A stretch of 64,000 nt of DNA, taken from Pantoea cypripedii (lineage in GTDB: Bacteria; Pseudomonadota; Gammaproteobacteria; Enterobacterales; Enterobacteriaceae). Below the pieces are notes generated by a model. The model was not told where the DNA came from. It saw only the letters and a list, made by a program, of their open reading frames with translations, and searched no databases. The stretch covers positions 195,786 to 259,785 of the forward strand of contig NZ_MLJI01000002.1 of the NCBI RefSeq assembly GCF_002095535.1. The letters are read 5' to 3'. This document shows, piece after piece, positions 8,500 to 19,505 of this stretch. Position numbers and translations under genes: made by a program. Numbering within the stretch: the stretch's first letter is position 1; each line of letters begins with the position of its first letter.

Positions 8500-8877
8500 A
8501 TGACTCCCGAATTATCTTCAAATCTCTCAATCTGCATGATGATTGCCCTGGCATCTGCCAGTCTGTCGATGACAATTACCCAAACCGAACTTTTTGCACC
8601 GCTACGGGCATGGACAGCACGGAAAAATGGCATGCTGGGGCATCTTTTTAGTTGTTTTTATTGCATGAGCCACTGGATGGTCGCGGCGGGAATGTTGTTC
8701 TATCGACCTGCACTTTTGCATAGTGACATCGGTCTGGTCGACTGGCTGGTGACCGCTTTTGTCGTGCTGACAGTCACTACATTTATCAATGGGTTATTGT
8801 TTAAAGTTTTTCAGGCTGCTGTTCGCACTCATGTGATGAAACATGAAGCGCAACAAACGCTGAACTCACATAAGTAA
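8500..8877 (+). CDS. DUF1360 membrane protein
   Basis: A 125-residue integral membrane protein of the DUF1360 family. It has an N-terminal membrane segment (ICMMIALASASLSMTI), the family motif ELFAPLRAW, then the GHLFSCFYCMSHWMVA segment with a C-x2-C pair, and a further membrane segment near residues 80-100. The function of the family is unknown. It faces the Rrf2 gene and probably shares control with it. Confidence 0.82.
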   Translation: MTPELSSNLSICMMIALASASLSMTITQTELFAPLRAWTARKNGMLGHLFSCFYCMSHWMVAAGMLFYRPALLHSDIGLVDWLVTAFVVLTVTTFINGLLFKVFQAAVRTHVMKHEAQQTLNSHK

Positions 8878-8950
8878 AGGCGTCAATTCGCTCTTGTGGC
8901 GGATAAAATCCGGTGCGTGTGAGAGGCTTTCAGAAAGGGCAGATATGAAA

Positions 8951-8973
8951 AAGGCCGCCCCTGGGGGCGGCCT
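8951..8973 (-). terminator. Terminator of DUF1471 copy 4
   Basis: Read leftward, GGCCGCCCC and GGGGCGGCC pair around a short loop and are followed by a TTTTTC run. It lies 31 bp beyond the stop at 9004. Confidence 0.85.
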
Positions 8974-9003
8974 CTTCCGGCACTTCTTTTATGCGACCAT
9001 CTG

Positions 9004-9219
9004 TTATTTGTACAGTTCTGCGGTCATGTGAACACGGTTATTGGTGTTCGCTTCGGTAATTTTATACTGATCGCCATGCTGTGCAGCCTGAGCGGCAACC
9101 TGCGCTTCGGCACCGTCCAGAGTATCGGCGGTAACAGAAATGCTCTGAGCGAAGCTTGCTGCTGACATCAGAGAAAGAGCGGCTGCGGCGGCGATGGTCA
9201 TTGCTTTGATAGTTTTCAT
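9004..9219 (-). CDS. Secreted DUF1471 peptide, copy 4
   Basis: A 71-residue precursor. The signal peptide begins MKTIKAMTIAAAAALSL and is cleaved after SFAQ. The mature part has TLDGAEAQVAAQAAQ and the ending shared with copy 3. Its upstream 90 bp match those of copy 1, showing that gene and control region were duplicated together. It is the last gene before the anf cluster. Family knowledge places it in the periplasm or outer membrane with a stress or biofilm role; a link with nitrogen fixation is unproven. Confidence 0.88.
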   Translation of the reverse strand: MKTIKAMTIAAAAALSLMSAASFAQSISVTADTLDGAEAQVAAQAAQHGDQYKITEANTNNRVHMTAELYK

Positions 9220-9263
9220 GGTCTTATTCCTTGGTTTGTATGGTTGAAAGCATGATTGCTTTC

Positions 9264-9353
9264 GATGGGAATAATGATAACTATAGTAACCATTAGCAAA
9301 TTAACAATAAATGCTGGTATTGTGATCGTGCTAACTATCACGGTGATAGGCAA
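9264..9353 (-). repeat. Conserved upstream box of DUF1471 copy 4
   Basis: Matches the box upstream of copy 1 (6331-6420), including the 20-base opening and the CGGTGATAGGC end. It probably carries the promoter of the leftward gene. Confidence 0.65.
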
Positions 9354-9779
9354 GACCAATGGACATCATCGCGGGGGTGGCTTGCCATCATGAAAGTTGC
9401 CTGGACTGCGTAGACGGTTAACACATCAGGAAGTTTTGGCAGAGCATCAGGATATGAAGGATTTACCGGTTACTTAGTTACAACAAACACTAATATAATC
9501 TCCACGACATCACTCAAATCCATCGACGTACCCCTCTCAGGCAGGGGCCAGGGGTTCTTAAATTTTGAGTGTTGATTCAGCCGATATAAACATCGGGAGG
9601 ACGAAGTGGCACGTCTGACGGTTTTTTTTGCATTATTTAACCCTCACGTATCTTTTTTCACCGGAATGTTCGCCGATGTACGTTTCCCGTCAGCCGATTA
9701 TTTCTCTCCACCTGCGTAAAAAATAATTAAACCAATAAATATAAGACACCTACAACAACAAACTACCTCTGATTTAAAT
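9354..9779. other. Upstream region of anfH, no gene seen
   Basis: About 425 bp without a credible gene. It should hold the AnfA binding sites. Candidate dyads are CCCCT-N7-AGGGG at 9531-9547 and CCGAT-N6-ATCGG at 9581-9597. I found no TGT-N10-ACA NifA site here. The stretch from 9720 is strongly AT-rich, which would ease bending of the DNA. Confidence 0.4.
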
Positions 9780-9795
9780 CTGGCCTCGGCTTTGC
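9780..9795 (+). promoter_or_regulatory. Sigma-54 promoter of anfHDGK
   Basis: CTGGCCTCGGCTTTGCA carries the invariant GG (9782-9783) and GC (9794-9795) of the -24/-12 element at the required 12-bp spacing and fits the TGGC-N7-TTGCA consensus. Transcription should start near 9807, about 50 bp before the anfH ATG. Confidence 0.85.
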
Positions 9796-9817
9796 ATTTC
9801 CCTCTTGTACAAACTAA

Positions 9818-10684
<867 letters not shown>

Positions 10685-10704
10685 TGCCCGTCCATTAACC
10701 CTGA

Positions 10705-12656
<1,952 letters not shown>

Positions 12657-12663
12657 AGGGGGG

Positions 12664-14058
12664 TTGACCATGTCTTGTGAATTGAAAGCGAAAGACCGCA
12701 CTGGGGTGATCAACCCCATCTTTACCTGCCAGCCCGCTGGTGCGCAGTACGTCAGTATCGGCATCAAAGATTGTATCGGTATTGTCCATGGCGGTCAGGG
12801 TTGCGTGATGTTTGTACGCCTGCTGATTTCCCAGCATCTGAAAGAGAGTTTTGAAATTGCGTCGTCGTCGGTACATGAAGACGGGGCGGTGTTTGGTGCA
12901 TTGGATCGCGTGGAACAGGCGGTCGATGTGCTGCTGATGCGCTATCCCCACGTTAAGGTTATCCCGATCATCACCACCTGCTCGACTGAGGTCATCGGTG
13001 ATGACGTTGACGGTGTGGTCCGCAAACTCAACGAAGGATTGTTGCAGGAGAAGTATGCCGGGCGCGAAGTGCACCTGATCCCAATCCACACCCCGAGTTT
13101 TGTCGGCAGTATGATCAGTGGCTACGATGTGGCGGTGCGCGATATCGTCAAATATTTTGCGCGCAAAGGGGAGCCCAACGGCAAAATTAATCTGATCACC
13201 GGATGGGTGAATCCTGGCGATGTGACGGCGCTGAAGCACCTGTTGCAGGCCATGGATATTGATGCCACGGTGTTATTTGAAATCGAAGATTTCGACTCAC
13301 CGCTGATGCCGTCCGGCAATACGGTGTCGCACGGTAACACCACCATTGCTGATCTGGTCGATACCGCCAACGCCAGCGCGACCCTTGCCCTTAATCGTTA
13401 TGAAGGGGCGAAAGCGGCGCGCTATCTGGAAGAAGCCTTCCAGGTCCCGGCGATGATCGGGCCCACACCTATTGGCATCCGCAATACTGATACCTTCCTG
13501 CATAACCTGAAAAAGTTAACCGGTAAGCCGATCCCACCGTCACTGGTGCGTGAGCGTGGTATTGCGCTGGATGCGCTGACCGACCTGGTCCATATGTTCC
13601 TTGCCGATAAAAAGGTCGCAATTTATGGCAACCCGGACCTGGTGGTGGGGCTGGCGGAGTTTTGTCTCGATCTGGAAATGAAACCGGTGTTGCTGCTGCT
13701 GGGGGACGATAACGCCACCTATAAAAGTGATCCGCGCATTCAGGCGCTGCAACAACAGGTGGATTACAGGATGGAAATCATCACCAACGCCGACCTGTGG
13801 GAGATGGAAAAGCGTATTACTGACGGTGAGCTGGCGCTGGATTTGATCCTCGGTCATTCCAAAGGGCGCTTTACCGCGATTGATAACCAAATTCCGATGG
13901 TGCGTGTTGGTTTCCCCACCTATGACCGCGCCGGGCATTACCGGCATCCGGTGGTGGGCTATGCCGGGGCGATTTGGCTGGCGGAGCAGATGGCGAACAC
14001 CCTGTTTACCGATATGGAATACAAGAAAAACAAAGAGTGGATCCTGAATGTCTGGTAA
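12664..14058 (+). CDS. anfK: Iron-only nitrogenase FeFe protein beta subunit
   Basis: A 464-residue beta subunit that shares the P-cluster with AnfD. Ligand cysteines are seen in FTCQPAGAQYV, GGQGCVMFVR and TTCSTEVIGDD. The C-terminal half contains the VRVGFPTYDRAGHYRHPVVGYAG region typical of nitrogenase beta chains. Length matches the family. A 27-bp gap leads to the HEPN-like gene, so the operon continues. Several long antisense frames in this gene are coding shadows. Confidence 0.97.
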   Translation: MTMSCELKAKDRTGVINPIFTCQPAGAQYVSIGIKDCIGIVHGGQGCVMFVRLLISQHLKESFEIASSSVHEDGAVFGALDRVEQAVDVLLMRYPHVKVIPIITTCSTEVIGDDVDGVVRKLNEGLLQEKYAGREVHLIPIHTPSFVGSMISGYDVAVRDIVKYFARKGEPNGKINLITGWVNPGDVTALKHLLQAMDIDATVLFEIEDFDSPLMPSGNTVSHGNTTIADLVDTANASATLALNRYEGAKAARYLEEAFQVPAMIGPTPIGIRNTDTFLHNLKKLTGKPIPPSLVRERGIALDALTDLVHMFLADKKVAIYGNPDLVVGLAEFCLDLEMKPVLLLLGDDNATYKSDPRIQALQQQVDYRMEIITNADLWEMEKRITDGELALDLILGHSKGRFTAIDNQIPMVRVGFPTYDRAGHYRHPVVGYAGAIWLAEQMANTLFTDMEYKKNKEWILNVW

Positions 14059-14085
14059 CCCGGCTTCTAATCACAGGATAACGCT

Positions 14086-14508
14086 ATGACTCAGTTATTG
14101 TTCGAAAGTGATGAGCAACGCTTTACCCGTTGTTACGAACATGCGTTTGGCTACCATCGCCGCGCCCGGTTGTTGGTGCAGCAGTCCCGCTCGCCCAGCC
14201 TGGTGTTCAACGTCGCCGCCATCGCGGTGGAGTGCTACCTGATCGCGCTTTGTTCGTTGCATGGTGAGATGCCGTTTAACCACAACTACCGCAGCCTGCT
14301 GGCCAGCGCAGAGGAAAAAAGCACCTTTAGCGAGACGCTGCGCAGCAACATTCTGGCACTGGATACGATTTTTGGTATCTGCTCAGTGGATGACTACCAC
14401 CACGGTACGCCGGATGAAAATGACAAACTTCGCATTCTGGCAGTATGCGATGAGTTGGATGCGCTGATTAATCGCGAACGGCACGATGCTACCAGGAGGA
14501 CGCAGTGA
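14086..14508 (+). CDS. HEPN-like protein of the anf operon
   Basis: A 140-residue, mostly helical protein. The central segment with AIAVECYLIALCSLHGEMPFNH (residues about 45-66, conserved Glu49, His59 and His66) resembles the helical core of HEPN-type or nucleotidyltransferase-partner domains. Iron-only nitrogenase operons elsewhere carry small accessory genes after anfK (anfO, anfR, or anf1-anf3); this may be the anfR/anf2 position, but I cannot confirm the homology. It is 27 bp after anfK, and its stop overlaps the start of the next gene (TGATG), so it is expressed with the nitrogenase. Function unknown. Confidence 0.7.
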   Translation: MTQLLFESDEQRFTRCYEHAFGYHRRARLLVQQSRSPSLVFNVAAIAVECYLIALCSLHGEMPFNHNYRSLLASAEEKSTFSETLRSNILALDTIFGICSVDDYHHGTPDENDKLRILAVCDELDALINRERHDATRRTQ

Positions 14509-15002
14509 TGAGCAGCACACCATTAGCCCATCCGCACGGTGCAATGCGACGCGATGAGCGGGAGATTACCGAACCGGCGCAGATCGATGCCATTTTGCAG
14601 GAGGGGCGTGTGATGTATATCGCCCTGGCCTGCGAGGATATGCCGTTTTTGCTGCCGGTGTTTTATGTCTGGGATGGCACGGCGCTATGGTTTCACTCGG
14701 CCCGTAGCGGCAGCAAGATCGACATGATGAAGCGTAACGCCAATATCTGTTTTGCCGTCTCCAGCTATGGCGGAATCATTGAGGATCCGCTGGCATGTAA
14801 TTTTGAGGCGCGGCATCGCACGGTAATTGGTCTGGGTAAAACCCATTTTGTCGATGATGACAGCGAAAAAGTGACCATGCTGCACCGGCTGATGGCGCGT
14901 TTTAGCGATAAAACCTTCACTTTCCCAGCCGCTAACCTGACAGCGACGCAGGTCATCCGCATCGATATTACGTCGCTGAAAGGTAAACAACACGGCTACT
15001 GA
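14508..15002 (+). CDS. PPOX-type flavoprotein of the anf operon
   Basis: A 164-residue pyridoxamine-5-phosphate-oxidase-like (split beta-barrel) protein. It shows the RRDEREI opening near residue 14, VMYIALACEDMPFLLPVFYV, ALWFHSARSGSKIDMMKRN (FMN phosphate contact) and the RTVIGLGKTHFVDD strand. A flavin- and haem-binding oxidase, Anf3, is encoded beside some iron-only nitrogenases and is thought to remove O2; this gene could be its equivalent, which is inference. The start at 14508 follows an AGGAGG site by eight bases. anfO begins 14 bp downstream. Confidence 0.78.
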   Translation: MSSTPLAHPHGAMRRDEREITEPAQIDAILQEGRVMYIALACEDMPFLLPVFYVWDGTALWFHSARSGSKIDMMKRNANICFAVSSYGGIIEDPLACNFEARHRTVIGLGKTHFVDDDSEKVTMLHRLMARFSDKTFTFPAANLTATQVIRIDITSLKGKQHGY

Positions 15003-15016
15003 ATCCGGGGGAGACC

Positions 15017-15629
15017 ATGAAGATTGCTGTTTTTCTCAATGAGCAGGGTTTGATCGCAGCGCTAACCGAACCGGGTACGGTGATGCTGTACACTCGCGAA
15101 AACCAGCACTGGCAAGTTTGTCGGCAGATCCCGTTTACCCTTGCCGGGACGACATCGCTGGCGGAGATCCGGCAGCACACGCTGGCAATGCTGGCGCTGA
15201 TGCCGGAGTGTCGCCATTTTATTGCCCGTGAGATCCACGGCGCGCTACTCGCCTGGTTTGATGGCTCGGGACTCACCATGTGGCAATCTGCGGGACCTCC
15301 CGAGGGAGGCTGCGCTAAACCTCATTGCACAGCAGCTGCCAGCGCCCCCGGAACCGTTGGCACAGTTGCCTCAGGCGTTTGTTCATGCGGGACCGCTGCC
15401 GGGGGAATTTCAAGTCGATCTGATTGCTGCTTTGCGCTGTGGCGGCAGTCATACCTCAAAACAACTGCTGGTGCCGCTGATGCAACAGGAAAGTTTCACG
15501 CGCCTGGAAATCCGCTGCGATCATGTACCGAAATGGTTCGATCGTCTCGCTGAGTATCAACTGTCTGTGGTCAGCGGCCGTGCGCCTGATGGCAATTTGC
15601 AGGTGGTGGTCAGCAAAAAGGTTCCCTGA
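15017..15629 (+). pseudogene. anfO: Fe-only nitrogenase accessory protein AnfO, frameshifted
   Basis: The N-terminal part (MKIAVFLNEQGLIAALTEPG, then to about FDGSGLTMWQ) fits AnfO, a protein found only with iron-only nitrogenase. The frame is lost near 15290, and the C-terminal half resumes in the next frame (LRDLPREAALNLIAQQL, ending VVVSKKVP, stop at 15629). Removing one T from CAATCTG at about 15288-15294 would join the two halves into a protein of about 203 residues. So this is either a genuine one-base insertion or a sequencing error. AnfO is reported as exclusive to anf systems; its exact role is not settled. Confidence 0.78.
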
Positions 15630-15649
15630 CGTACGAAATACAACATCAC

Positions 15650-15665
15650 TGTTCCAAAAGGAACA
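15650..15665 (+). promoter_or_regulatory. NifA upstream activator sequence for anfA
   Basis: TGTTCCAAAAGGAACA is a perfect palindrome fitting the NifA consensus TGT-N10-ACA. Its centre is about 116 bp upstream of the predicted anfA transcription start, within the usual range for NifA sites. Confidence 0.8.
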
Positions 15666-15747
15666 ACGTTTGCGCTCAGGTGGAACGCGTTATTATTTTT
15701 TATGATTATTTATCAAACCGTTATGTATCGCGGTTTTTTATCTGACA

Positions 15748-15763
15748 TGGCGCTGATTTTGCA
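15748..15763 (+). promoter_or_regulatory. Sigma-54 promoter of anfA
   Basis: TGGCGCTGATTTTGCA has the GG (15749-15750) and GC (15761-15762) dinucleotides at the correct spacing. The start site should lie near 15774, giving a leader of about 80 nt before the chosen anfA start. Confidence 0.85.
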
Positions 15764-15852
15764 CCATCCGGCCAATGCGGTGATGCAGTTTGCCGCATAC
15801 CTTGCCGCTGCTCGCCCTTGTGCCTGATGTCGGATTTACCGGGAGAAACGTG

Positions 15853-17448
15853 ATGCGCCATGAGAAAAGAGGCCTTGCTATGAATAGCAGGTTGCCGCCA
15901 GTGCTGTCATTCAGTTGTCGTCTGGGAGAATGTCGCTCCGAATTAATGCCGCTGTTGTCGGAAGTGAGCAACGTGGTAAGCGCCGGTGGAAGCTTATCGC
16001 GCACGTTAAAGCTCGTGCTGGAATTGATGCAAAAACACATGCAGGTGATTCGGGGCATGATCACTTTATACGATGCCAGCAACGATCAGATTTATATCCA
16101 TGAAAGCTACGGGTTATCACCCGAGGAGGCAGAGAAGGGCGTGTATGCGCTGGGGGAAGGGGTCACCGGCAAAGTCATTGAGACCCGCCAGCCGATTATT
16201 GTGTCGCATATTGCTGACGATCCGCTGTTTTTAAATCGCACCGGCAGTTGGGATAAGCAACGCGATGGGCAACACTCCTTTATCTGCGTGCCGATCATTC
16301 GTGGCTCAAAAGTCATGGGTACGATCGGTATTGAGCGGATATACAACAATACCCAGCTGCGTTTTCTTGATTTGGAAGTCCTGCGCGTGATTGCTGCCAT
16401 TATTGCTCAGGCGGTTGAATTGCATCTGCTGGAACGTGCGCACCAGAAAATCACCCAGGCACACAGTTCGCTGCTGGCTAATGGCCAGTTCAAACCGGAT
16501 AACATCATCGGTAACTCGCGGGCGATGCAGTCCGTGTACCGAATGATGGCGAAGGTGAGCCATGCGCGCACCACGGTGCTGATTCTGGGGGAGAGCGGCG
16601 TAGGCAAGGAGCGCGTTGCGACGGCCATTCATCAAAACAGCCCCTGTGCCGGAGGGCCATTCATCAAGTTTAACTGCGCCTCACTGCCGGAGAGTGTGAT
16701 TGAATCTGAGCTGTTCGGCCACGAGAAGGGCGCATTTACCGGCGCCATCTCGCGTCGTGCCGGGCGTTTTGAAGAAGCGGATGGCGGTACCATTTTTCTC
16801 GATGAAATCGGGGAGTTATCTCCTTCTGCGCAATCCAAGCTGCTGCGGGTCATACAGGAACGAAGTTTTGAACGGGTAGGCAGCAACGAGACCTTACGCG
16901 TGAATGTGCGCATTCTTGCCGCAACGCACCGCGATCTTCATGAAATGGTGGTACAGGGAACATTTCGGGAAGATCTCTATTATCGACTAAACGTGTTTCC
17001 TATCACCATTCCCCCGCTGCGCGAACGTGGCAACGATATCCTGATTCTGGCGGATTACTTCAATGCCTGCTTTTCCCGTGAACAGGGCGTGGATCTCCCC
17101 GCCATCGCGACACCGGCATTGAATATGCTGCTTAATTACGAATGGCCGGGGAATGTTCGCGAGCTGGAGAATGTCATGGAACGGGCAGTGTTATTAGCAG
17201 ATGAAGGCATTATTCACAGCTACCATTTGCCGATTAATCTGCAGCCGATCATTGAGCATCTTACCGAGCAGGAGGGGCTGGAAGCGCGTCTGGCTCAGGT
17301 GGAATATGACCTGATTGTGGATGCGATGACGACCTTCCAGGGCAACGTTTCCCGCGCTGCGGCACATCTGAATATCACCCGGCGAGCGCTGGGACTGAGG
17401 CTGGATAAATATCAGCTCAACTACAAATCTTATCGCGGCAGGGTGTGA
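15853..17448 (+). CDS. anfA: Sigma-54-dependent activator AnfA
   Basis: A 531-residue enhancer-binding protein that activates the anfH promoter with sigma-54. The layout is a GAF domain (about 45-190), an AAA+ domain with Walker A GESGVGKE (about 246-253), the sigma-54 loop GAFTGA (about 293-298) and Walker B TIFLDEIGE, then a C-terminal Fis-type helix-turn-helix (NVSRAAAHLNITRRALGLRL). Near the N-terminus is C-x4-C (SCRLGEC); a pair at this spacing is a proposed metal site in Azotobacter AnfA. The 15853 start puts these at residues 22 and 27, near the Azotobacter positions; ATG 15880 also has a ribosome site. Confidence 0.94.
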   Translation: MRHEKRGLAMNSRLPPVLSFSCRLGECRSELMPLLSEVSNVVSAGGSLSRTLKLVLELMQKHMQVIRGMITLYDASNDQIYIHESYGLSPEEAEKGVYALGEGVTGKVIETRQPIIVSHIADDPLFLNRTGSWDKQRDGQHSFICVPIIRGSKVMGTIGIERIYNNTQLRFLDLEVLRVIAAIIAQAVELHLLERAHQKITQAHSSLLANGQFKPDNIIGNSRAMQSVYRMMAKVSHARTTVLILGESGVGKERVATAIHQNSPCAGGPFIKFNCASLPESVIESELFGHEKGAFTGAISRRAGRFEEADGGTIFLDEIGELSPSAQSKLLRVIQERSFERVGSNETLRVNVRILAATHRDLHEMVVQGTFREDLYYRLNVFPITIPPLRERGNDILILADYFNACFSREQGVDLPAIATPALNMLLNYEWPGNVRELENVMERAVLLADEGIIHSYHLPINLQPIIEHLTEQEGLEARLAQVEYDLIVDAMTTFQGNVSRAAAHLNITRRALGLRLDKYQLNYKSYRGRV

Positions 17449-18515
17449 TGATGGCTCCGATACAGAAGCCGCAGGGACGTAAAGGTAAAGATGGGCAGGC
17501 TCGCCCGATCATTGCCACCTCCGCGGCAATGCAGCAGGTTTTGGCCCGTATCCGGCAATATGCCCCCATGCAAACGCCGGTTTTGTTGCGCGGAGAGCCG
17601 GGAACCGGGAAGGATACCGTTGCACGCGCCATTCATGGCGGCTCGCCGCTGCATGAGGGGCCATTTATCAAACTCAGTTGCGATCATGTGCAGGAAGATG
17701 AGGTGCTGTTTTTGCTGTTAGGCGATCAGCATCGCGCGCCACAAGCGGCTGGAGCCTTAACGCTGGCGCGTCAGGGGACCTTGTTTTTCAGTGAAATTGG
17801 CCGCTTCTCGCTGCGCCTGCAACAGCTGTTGTTGCAACTACTCCAACAGAAACCCTTTTTTTCACCCACCGATCAACGGCTCCACTGTGGCGAAAGCCGT
17901 CTGGTGTGTGCCAGTGAATGCAATCTGGAACAGCGGGTTGCTGAGGGCCAATTCCTGCCAGAACTTTACTATCGCCTGCATGTTGCCACGATTGCGCTTC
18001 CCGCTTTACGTGAACGGCGTGAAGATATCCCGGCATTGGTGGCGGATTTTTTGCGTCGCTTTAATCAGCGTAATCAGACGCAGGTGACGCTGACAGAAGA
18101 CGCGCTGTCACCGCTTTGGCTGTGCCAGTGGCCGGGCAATATGCGCGATCTGGAAAACTGTCTCGAATACGCGGTGTTGCACCGGGAAAGCGAGACCATC
18201 ATGCACCTGCCTTGTATCAGTGGGCAGTGTTTACGCAAGCAACTTAATTTGCGCATCGACCACTACACTACCCGCCCGGCTAAGCAAGTGCCTGCGCCAC
18301 CCTGGGATCCCTGCGCAGCCCCGGCACAGGTACAGCTGGCCCCCTCTGCGTCGCTGAGCGGTAACGATGTCGATAACGAAATCCGTCACCGCTTTATTGC
18401 TGCACTGGAAAAAAGTGGTTGGGTAAAAGCGAAGGCGGCGCGGTTATTGAATATCACCCCGCGCCAGCTCTACTACGCATTGCAGAAGCTAAATATAGAG
18501 GTCCGTAAGTTTTAG
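17448..18515 (+). CDS. Degenerate AnfA/NifA-like protein lacking GAFTGA
   Basis: A 355-residue protein resembling a sigma-54 activator without a sensor domain. Walker A is intact (GEPGTGKD, about 51-58). The segment that should hold GAFTGA is replaced (LLGDQHRAPQAAGALTLARQ), and Walker B has Ser for Asp (TLFFSEIGRF). The sensor region LPELYYRLHVATIALPALRERR and the WPGNMRDLENCLEYA segment are kept. The C-terminal helix-turn-helix (SGWVKAKAARLLNITPRQL) is very close to that of the NifA encoded at 56.6 kb. It should bind DNA but not open sigma-54 complexes alone. Its start overlaps the anfA stop (TGATG), so the two are co-translated. Confidence 0.82.
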   Translation: MMAPIQKPQGRKGKDGQARPIIATSAAMQQVLARIRQYAPMQTPVLLRGEPGTGKDTVARAIHGGSPLHEGPFIKLSCDHVQEDEVLFLLLGDQHRAPQAAGALTLARQGTLFFSEIGRFSLRLQQLLLQLLQQKPFFSPTDQRLHCGESRLVCASECNLEQRVAEGQFLPELYYRLHVATIALPALRERREDIPALVADFLRRFNQRNQTQVTLTEDALSPLWLCQWPGNMRDLENCLEYAVLHRESETIMHLPCISGQCLRKQLNLRIDHYTTRPAKQVPAPPWDPCAAPAQVQLAPSASLSGNDVDNEIRHRFIAALEKSGWVKAKAARLLNITPRQLYYALQKLNIEVRKF

Positions 18516-18651
18516 GGTGCGACCTATCGCTGGTGGGACAGTAGGGTGTTGAAGCCAGGGAACCGAGAGATGAGCCACCATAGGGTCGATAATCGGGCCA
18601 CACTCTGGTATATATGACGCGTTTCCCAGAGCATTTTAAGGATGAAAGGCA

Positions 18652-18966
18652 ATGAGAGTTAGCGAAGATGCCCTGCTGCGTTCAGGCTTCAGCCCTGCAG
18701 ACCTGCGGAAAGTCAAAAATAACCTGGAAAGCTATGGCGGAACTCTTGCTGACGCCATTCAAGATTTGTCCAGGCGTTTCATCATCGCTATGAGTGTTGT
18801 CCTGTGCTGTATTGCCGTGTTTATTTTTCTGCTGCTGTTTGGCTCCAGCGAGACCATTTTTTCTGGGGGTATTGCACTGCTTTGTGGCATAGCGGTTGCC
18901 GTTTTTATCCAACCGCCCGTGTTGTCTTATAAGTCATGGCGATACCGGAGAGCCAACAGGAGTTAA
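18652..18966 (+). CDS. Small two-segment membrane protein
   Basis: A 104-residue protein with a hydrophilic N-terminal third (SGFSPADLRKVKNNLESYGG), two membrane segments (about residues 45-66 and 72-87) and a basic C-terminus (YRRANRS). AAGGATGAAAGGC precedes the ATG. I do not recognise the family. It lies 136 bp after the anf cluster with no clear hairpin between, and its 3' end overlaps that of a 53-codon gene on the other strand. Confidence 0.6.
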   Translation: MRVSEDALLRSGFSPADLRKVKNNLESYGGTLADAIQDLSRRFIIAMSVVLCCIAVFIFLLLFGSSETIFSGGIALLCGIAVAVFIQPPVLSYKSWRYRRANRS

Positions 18967-19124
18967 TGACTTTGCTGGTCGGTCGTGAGACTGTCGTGCA
19001 GATGAAATCCGGATATTACATTAGCGGTTTCAACCAGCTTTCTTGCCTCCAGATTGACCATAGTTTCGGCCCATGCCTGGTTACGGCCATTTGAGCGCAT
19101 CATCGCAAGTAATGCAGCGTCCAT
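18963..19124 (-). CDS. Possible 53-residue protein
   Basis: An open frame of 53 codons beginning MDAALLAMMRSNGR and ending SLTTDQQSH. A good GGAG ribosome site lies eight bases before the ATG. Its stop codon overlaps the stop of the convergent membrane protein gene. The sequence is hydrophilic and amphipathic, with no recognised motif. It is kept because of the ribosome site and sensible codon use, but it may not be expressed. Confidence 0.4.
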   Translation of the reverse strand: MDAALLAMMRSNGRNQAWAETMVNLEARKLVETANVISGFHLHDSLTTDQQSH

Positions 19125-19505
19125 TTTCACACTCCCTGTATGTTTTATCGTCCATAAGATAATAATCCATTATATTCATGTGTAAATCACACTTACGGTT
19201 TAAAAGACAGCCTACTCAATACGGGTACGTAACCAGGATCATTTATCGAACATGTTAGCGGCACAGGGTCGGTAGCATACAAGTCATTTTCGAACGTTTT
19301 CAGGATTGAGGCGAGCTTTCCACCAGGTACGCGTGTTACCGTTCCCGCCGCCGCTTTCTTGCTGTGGGTTGAACTTCCACATCCGATAGATGTGCTAGAG
19401 GTACATCGTCGCGCTGTGTCATTAACTGGCCGCTAAACATTCGCGGCTACTCAAGATAGGCCTTTCAGACCCACTTTTTCTCAATGGTTGGAAAGATAGC
19501 TGAAT
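19125..19505. other. Intergenic region, nothing recognised
   Basis: About 380 bp without a gene, tRNA or clear promoter. It marks the change from the balanced base composition of the anf side to the AT-rich DNA of the nuclease-helicase region, so it may contain an old insertion boundary. Confidence 0.4.

Noticed and set aside
9606..9630. TGGCACG match at 9607 as a sigma-54 promoter of anfH
   Set aside because: No GC follows at the -12 position; the element at 9780 has both dinucleotides.
15280..15310. Programmed frameshift in anfO
   Set aside because: The break has no slippery heptamer or downstream structure that I can see; an indel is simpler.
15790..15852. Longer AnfA N-terminus from 15790
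   Set aside because: No ribosome site, and it overlaps the predicted leader; 15853 places the cysteine pair close to the Azotobacter positions.
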